Origin: Amycolatopsis antarctica
GTDB lineage: Bacteria; Actinomycetota; Actinomycetes; Mycobacteriales; Pseudonocardiaceae
NCBI RefSeq assembly: GCF_002262875.1
Contig: NZ_NKYE01000015.1
Coordinates: 1 to 64,000, forward strand
Length of the DNA: 64,000 bases
Reading direction: 5' to 3'
Every line of letters begins with the position of its first letter. The first letter of the stretch is position 1. Below the pieces are notes generated by a model. That model saw only the letters and a program-made list of their open reading frames with translations, ran no database searches and was not told where the DNA came from. Shown one piece after another: positions 60,528 to 64,000 of the stretch. Position numbers and translations under genes: made by a program.

Positions 60528-60704
60528 GCCCTCCACCATGACGACGGCTCGTTCCCGGACGGTCCGCGCCGTGTCATCGTCGTGTCACAGTCTTCCCGGC
60601 CGCACGGTGATCCGTGGCGTCCGTGCGAAACCATGACACGACCGTCGCGCGGCCGTCACGGAACCCGCGCCGCGGCGGCACATTTACCGCCGAGACTCGG
60701 CTCC

Positions 60705-61244
60705 ATGATTGTTTCCGACACCAGCCGCGATCGGATTTTCGCGATACTGACCAGGTTTCTCGCGCTGGCACTGCTTCCGTTCGCGTTCGTCTGCGCGCCG
60801 GGAAGGGCCCGCTTCCTTGCCTGCCAATGGGCTCTGGGGCTGCGCTTCCCGGACGAGGACCTGGCCGGGCTCACCGCGACGACGCGTGACGCGCTGACGG
60901 CTGCCCGCGCCGTGGCCTTCTGGCGGGACCGCCGGCTCATCGGCGTCACCTCGGGGCACCGCGACCACGCGCGGCAGCGTGAACTGTTCGCCGAGGAGGT
61001 CGCCAGGCTGGGCTCGCCGCATGCGGCCCGCACCCGGGTGCTGCCTGCCGAGGAATCCGCGCACGTCAAGGGAATCGCCGTCGATGTACGCCCCGTCGAG
61101 GGCGCGCGCTGGCTGGAGGACCACGGCGCCGCCTATGGCCTGTACCGCACCTACCGCAACGAGTGGTGGCACTTCGAGTACCGGACGAGCAGACCCGAGC
61201 AGCGCCCGCACCCCGGTGCCCGGCTCGCCCTCGTCCTGAGCTGA
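60705..61244 (+). CDS. VanY-like D-Ala-D-Ala carboxypeptidase (M15 family)
   Basis: A 179-residue zinc peptidase. The N-terminal helix FAILTRFLALALLPFAFVCA anchors or exports it. The zinc motif is EESAHVKGIAVDVRP (Ser-x-His-x6-Asp), and the third ligand plus catalytic Glu is in YRNEWWHFEY, the M15B (VanY/DacY) pattern. GVTSGHRDHARQ is the substrate-binding turn. It trims the terminal D-Ala of peptidoglycan stems. It is divergent from the PAP2 gene and the two-component operon, so it may be regulated by it. No ribosome binding site is obvious. Confidence 0.85.
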   Translation: MIVSDTSRDRIFAILTRFLALALLPFAFVCAPGRARFLACQWALGLRFPDEDLAGLTATTRDALTAARAVAFWRDRRLIGVTSGHRDHARQRELFAEEVARLGSPHAARTRVLPAEESAHVKGIAVDVRPVEGARWLEDHGAAYGLYRTYRNEWWHFEYRTSRPEQRPHPGARLALVLS

Positions 61245-61256
61245 CCCCACGGACGC

Positions 61257-61370
61257 TCACCCCGCGGTCCGGGCGGCGCCGGGCCGGGTGGCGAAGGCGT
61301 CCCGGAGCGCGGGTGGGGAGGGGACGGTGATGTCGGCGTCGAACCGGGCGAGAGTGGCGGCGAGGCCCAT
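61257..61370 (-). pseudogene. C-terminal remnant of a WYL-domain regulator
   Basis: The minus strand encodes GLAATLARFDADITVPSPPALRDAFATRP and then a stop. This pattern (Leu-Ala-x-x-Leu-Ala-x-Phe-x-Ala-Asp-x-x-Val-x-x-Pro-Pro-x-Leu-Arg) is the usual C-terminal end of YafY-type WYL regulators. The helix-turn-helix and WYL core are missing. The fragment begins right beside the headless VOC gene on the other strand. Confidence 0.55.
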
Positions 61371-61378
61371 CCCACGTC

Positions 61379-61612
61379 ATGGCCTACGACGTATGGAAGG
61401 CCGAGTCGTGGAACCCGGGGGAGATCCCGTTCTACCTTTCCTTGCGCGGAGCGGACGCGGGGGAGAGCACCGGCTACTGGAACACACTGGCCAGGGGTTC
61501 GACGATCGTCGAACCCCTTGGGCCCTCTGTGTTCTCGACGCTCTAGGGCGAGTTGACCGACCGCTTCGGCGGCACCTGGATCATCGACGTCATCGCCCCG
61601 CCCGCCCGCTGA
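61379..61612 (+). pseudogene. Truncated VOC-family (PhnB-like) gene with an internal stop
   Basis: The plus strand reads AYDVWKAESWNPGEIPFYLSL, then TGYWNTLARGSTIVEPLGPSVFSTL, a TAG at 61544-61546, then GELTDRFGGTWIIDVIAPPAR and TGA. The order matches the C-terminal half of PhnB-like VOC proteins, in which an aromatic residue normally stands where the TAG is. The N-terminal half is absent. Confidence 0.65.
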
Positions 61613-61663
61613 GAGCGACCGCCACCACGGCCGTTCGGGTGCCGTGTCGGATGTGGACGGTGA

Positions 61664-61695
61664 AGGCGGTCGCCCGGCGAACCGGGCGACCGCCT
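61664..61695. terminator. Perfect 14-bp hairpin between convergent genes
   Basis: AGGCGGTCGCCCGG (61664-61677) pairs perfectly with 61682-61695 around a CGAA tetraloop. It lies 22 bp beyond the stop of the hydrolase gene (61717) and also after the VOC remnant. It has no U-tract, as is common for GC-rich actinobacterial terminators, and could work in both directions. Confidence 0.75.
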
Positions 61696-61716
61696 CACGA
61701 CGGGGTCGTGAACGGA

Positions 61717-63279
61717 TCAGGTGGCGCAGCGCGCGTCGGTGGCAGGGGTCTTGAGAGTCGTCAGGTAGTCGGCCACGGCCTGGTTGACGCAGGGGTTCGC
61801 ACCGGCGGCGGCCATCGTGTGCCCGTCACCGTCGACGCTGAGCAAGCTGCCCTTCAGCATCTCGGCCATGCGGGTCGCACCGTCGTAGGGCGTGGTCGGG
61901 TCCCTGGTGAACGAGACGGTCAGCGTCGGGGCCAGGCCCTCGATGTGTTCCGGCAACGGATACGCGGGCTTCGGCGCGGCGGGCCACACCTCACAGGAGT
62001 CCACGGTGCCGTCGGTGTCGCGACCAGGGTCGGCGAACGGAGCGGCCTGATAGATCTGAGCCCGGAAGTCGGCGGCCCGCTCCTTGTTCATGCGCTGCTC
62101 GTCCATGCAAGTGATGGCGTAGTTCGCGCTGGTCATGTTGCTGCCGCGGCCGTCCGCTTCGCGTCCGCTGCCGAGTTGGAGAAGTTCGACGAAGAGGGAG
62201 GGGTCGCCGGCCTGGATCCCGGCGAGTCCCATCGGGACCGCGGGCCACGCCTCCGGGTCGTAGAGGGCGTAGATGGTGGCGTTGACCGCGTCCTGGTAGG
62301 TGAACTGCCGTCCGTCGCCGTACTGCAGCGGCTGATCGAGCAGCGGCCGGACGATCTCCTGGAACCGTTCGGTTGCGCCTGCCGGGTCGGTGCCGAGCGG
62401 ACAGTCCGGGCCCGCCGCGCACTGGGCGGCCATCGCGTCGAACGTCTGCTGGAAACCCGTGTACTGGCCCAGCCTGCGTTCGTTGCCGGCACGGGGATCG
62501 ACGGCACCGTCGAGCACCATCGCGCGCACGTTCTGCGGGAACTGCTCGGCGTACAGGGCGCCGATCCGGGTTCCGTAGCTCTGGCCAAGGAAGTTCAGCT
62601 TCTCCTGCTGGAGCGCGCCGCGCAGGACGTCCATGTCGCGGGCGGTGTCGCGGGAACCGACGCTCGCCAGCGTCTGCGCTCCGCCGGAGCGCTCGCCGCA
62701 CTGCTCGGTGAGCCTGCGCGCGTCGTCCGCGGTCCAGTCGCCCGCGGTGAGGAAGAACTCGGTCGAGGTGTCGCCCTTGAGATACTGCTCGGTGGTGAAG
62801 CACTCGACGGCGGGGGTGGAGGCGCCGACGCCGCGGGGATCGAAACCGATCAGGTCGAACTTCTCGGTCACCGCGCTCTGGGCGAGATTCTCGGCCGTGG
62901 TGGCCGCGAAAACCATGCCCGCGCCGCCGGGGCCGCCGGAGTTGAGCAGCAACGGCCCCTGCGACTCACCCCGTGCGGGAGCCCGCAGCATCGCGATCTG
63001 CCCGGTCGGGCCGTCCGGATTCGCGTAGTCCAGCGGTACCTCCAGCCGGGCGCACTGGAACCCCGGCTTGGCGGCGAACGCCTTCTCGTCCGCGGCGGTG
63101 GTCGCGTACCCCTCGCAGGAACCGAACTGCAGCTTCTGGTCGTAGAACCGGGCCAGCTCGGGAGGCGACTGGGCAACGTCGGAGGGAGCCGGCGCCGATT
63201 CGGAACAGGCGCCGAGCGTCAGCAGTACTGGCAGGACGGCGGCCACCGGCCACCGTCGGGAGCGACGTGAGATGAACAT
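61717..63279 (-). CDS. TAP-like secreted alpha/beta-hydrolase lipoprotein
   Basis: A 520-residue exported hydrolase of the SlpD/TAP peptidase family. The signal peptide ends in the lipobox LTLGAC. The alpha/beta-hydrolase core has LLLNSGGPGGAG (oxyanion region), FDLIGFDPRGVGAST, the nucleophile elbow LNFLGQSYGTRIGALYAE, the acid in SFTRDPTTPYDGA and the His in GDGHTMAAAG, with the C-terminal TAP-like domain. It cleaves short peptides outside the cell or at the membrane. The ATG 63277-63279 has no ribosome binding site. It is divergent from the MerR gene. Confidence 0.87.
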   Translation of the reverse strand: MFISRRSRRWPVAAVLPVLLTLGACSESAPAPSDVAQSPPELARFYDQKLQFGSCEGYATTAADEKAFAAKPGFQCARLEVPLDYANPDGPTGQIAMLRAPARGESQGPLLLNSGGPGGAGMVFAATTAENLAQSAVTEKFDLIGFDPRGVGASTPAVECFTTEQYLKGDTSTEFFLTAGDWTADDARRLTEQCGERSGGAQTLASVGSRDTARDMDVLRGALQQEKLNFLGQSYGTRIGALYAEQFPQNVRAMVLDGAVDPRAGNERRLGQYTGFQQTFDAMAAQCAAGPDCPLGTDPAGATERFQEIVRPLLDQPLQYGDGRQFTYQDAVNATIYALYDPEAWPAVPMGLAGIQAGDPSLFVELLQLGSGREADGRGSNMTSANYAITCMDEQRMNKERAADFRAQIYQAAPFADPGRDTDGTVDSCEVWPAAPKPAYPLPEHIEGLAPTLTVSFTRDPTTPYDGATRMAEMLKGSLLSVDGDGHTMAAAGANPCVNQAVADYLTTLKTPATDARCAT

Positions 63280-63388
63280 ACGGGAAGCTTGCACCTGGAC
63301 GTAACGGCACACTCCAGTCGAAATCGAGTGATTCGGATCACCCAGACGGCGGAGCAGGCACTCGTAGGCAGCTCGCCCGGTGTCCTTC

Positions 63389-63419
63389 TTGGCCGTGCCG
63401 AAGCGGCACAGTGTGTATT
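63389..63419 (+). promoter_or_regulatory. MerR-type promoter with 19-bp spacer and central dyad
   Basis: A -35-like TTGGCC (63389-63394) and a -10-like TGTATT (63414-63419) are separated by exactly 19 bp. The spacer holds the perfect inverted repeat GTGCCG-AAG-CGGCAC (63395-63409). MerR-family regulators bind such dyads in over-long spacers and twist the DNA to activate transcription, so this should be the autoregulated promoter of the downstream MerR gene. Confidence 0.7.
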
Positions 63420-63444
63420 GGTGCCAATCGAGAACGGAGGCGGC

Positions 63445-64000
63445 ATGGTGTGGAGTATCCGCGAGATCGCCGAGTTGGCGGAAACGAGCCAGCGGGCGGT
63501 CCGGCACTACAACGAGATCGGTTTGCTGGAGCCGCCTGCCCGAACGGCCAACGGGCACAAGCGATACGGCGAGAACCACCTGGCACGCCTGCTGCGGATC
63601 AAGCGACTGACCGAACTCGGCCTCTCGCTGTCCAGGATCTCGGTCCTGGACGCTCTCGGCGACCGGCCGGAGGAAGCACGGCGCTTCCTCGACGCCGAAC
63701 TCACCGGCACCATGGACCGGCTGCGCCGGGTTCAGGCCGAGGTCACCACCATCCTGCGGGAGCGCGTGCCGATCGAGCTGCCCTCGGGGTTCGCCCCGGC
63801 CACCGTTGGCAGGCAGTTGAACCACGCCGACCGGTCGTTCCTGGTCGTCATGTCCAGGGTGCTCGGTGTGGAACGGCGCCGCGCCTACGCCGACCTGCTT
63901 CGCGAGCAGGCCACCGATCCGGCCGGTCTCGAGTTCACCGGCCTCGATGCCGACGCCGACGACCGCACCTGCCGGGACCTTGCCGAGCGAATGGTGCCAG
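63445..64000 (+). CDS. MerR-family transcriptional regulator (runs off the right edge)
   Basis: The first 185 residues of a MerR-family regulator. The winged helix is WSIREIAELAETSQRAVRHYNEIGLLEPPARTANGHKRYGENHLARLLRIKRL, followed by the dimerisation helix. The remaining part seen (LNHADRSFLVVMSRVLGVERR onwards) is not a metal-binding tail, so the effector is unknown. ATG 63445 has GGAGG 6 bases upstream. It is divergent from the secreted hydrolase gene and controlled by a typical MerR promoter. Confidence 0.88.
   Translation, partial: MVWSIREIAELAETSQRAVRHYNEIGLLEPPARTANGHKRYGENHLARLLRIKRLTELGLSLSRISVLDALGDRPEEARRFLDAELTGTMDRLRRVQAEVTTILRERVPIELPSGFAPATVGRQLNHADRSFLVVMSRVLGVERRRAYADLLREQATDPAGLEFTGLDADADDRTCRDLAERMVP

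Overview
The window comes from a high-GC actinobacterium. Nearly every gene has G or C in the third codon position, GTG starts are common, and many neighbours are joined by 4-base ATGA or GTGA overlaps. Protein content (coproporphyrin-type haem genes including ChdC/HemQ, a DUF3000 protein, an F420-type LLM oxidoreductase, a split LigD-like polymerase and LigC-type ligase, an actinobacterial Asp23/AmaP locus) fits the family Pseudonocardiaceae, most like Amycolatopsis. That placement is inference from content; no search was run.

Layout. 1-1.4 kb: the 5' end of a gene running off the left edge, then about 1.3 kb without a recognisable gene, with unusual composition. 1.4-6.1 kb: choline to glycine betaine module (choline oxidase-like flavoprotein, APC permease, betaine aldehyde dehydrogenase). 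6.2-9.3 kb: a cellulose-synthase-like GT2 with a degenerate GGDEF-like N-terminus, coupled to an acyltransferase. 9.7-11.6 kb: dxs, followed by a small membrane-protein gene broken by a 14-bp tandem duplication. 12.0-19.3 kb: guanidino-compound operon (guanidinobutyrase, 2-ketoarginine decarboxylase-like TPP enzyme, aldehyde dehydrogenase, Na+/solute symporter) divergent from a PucR-type regulator. 19.3-25.9 kb: two-component system, aldo/keto reductase, RNase D-like protein, orphan LuxR response regulator, DJ-1/PfpI protein, DUF3000.

26.0-32.3 kb: hemE-cgoX-chdC, then on the other strand three overlapping genes: a membrane protein whose tail carries cysteines exactly every six residues, a DUF692/MNIO iron enzyme, and a small partner protein. 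msrB flanks them. This trio is the best candidate for an undescribed peptide- or protein-modification system. 32.3-40.7 kb: Ser/Thr kinase apparently initiated at ATC, TVP38-family membrane protein, GNAT, LigD-type polymerase, EEP phosphatase, a serine-hydrolase-like lipoprotein lacking its serine, and LigC. 40.7-45.8 kb: an envelope-stress locus with several Asp23-family genes, AmaP, a 58-aa membrane protein, an ECF sigma factor and a RibD-like reductase. 45.8-56.7 kb: ZapE-like ATPase, PAP2 protein, ABC-F ATPase, quinone reductase-like protein, amino-acid-oxidase-like protein, ornithine aminotransferase, PPK2, S9 peptidase and LLM oxidoreductase.

56.8 kb: tRNA-Pro(GGG) with a strong intrinsic terminator. 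57.0-61.2 kb: envelope module (response regulator, sensor kinase, lipoprotein, PAP2 phosphatase, VanY-like carboxypeptidase). 61.2-61.7 kb: a deletion scar carrying the ends of a WYL regulator and a VOC-family gene, then a terminator-like hairpin. 61.7-64.0 kb: a TAP-like secreted hydrolase and a divergent MerR regulator with a textbook 19-bp-spacer promoter; the MerR gene runs off the right edge.

No prophage, insertion sequence, CRISPR array or rRNA was seen.
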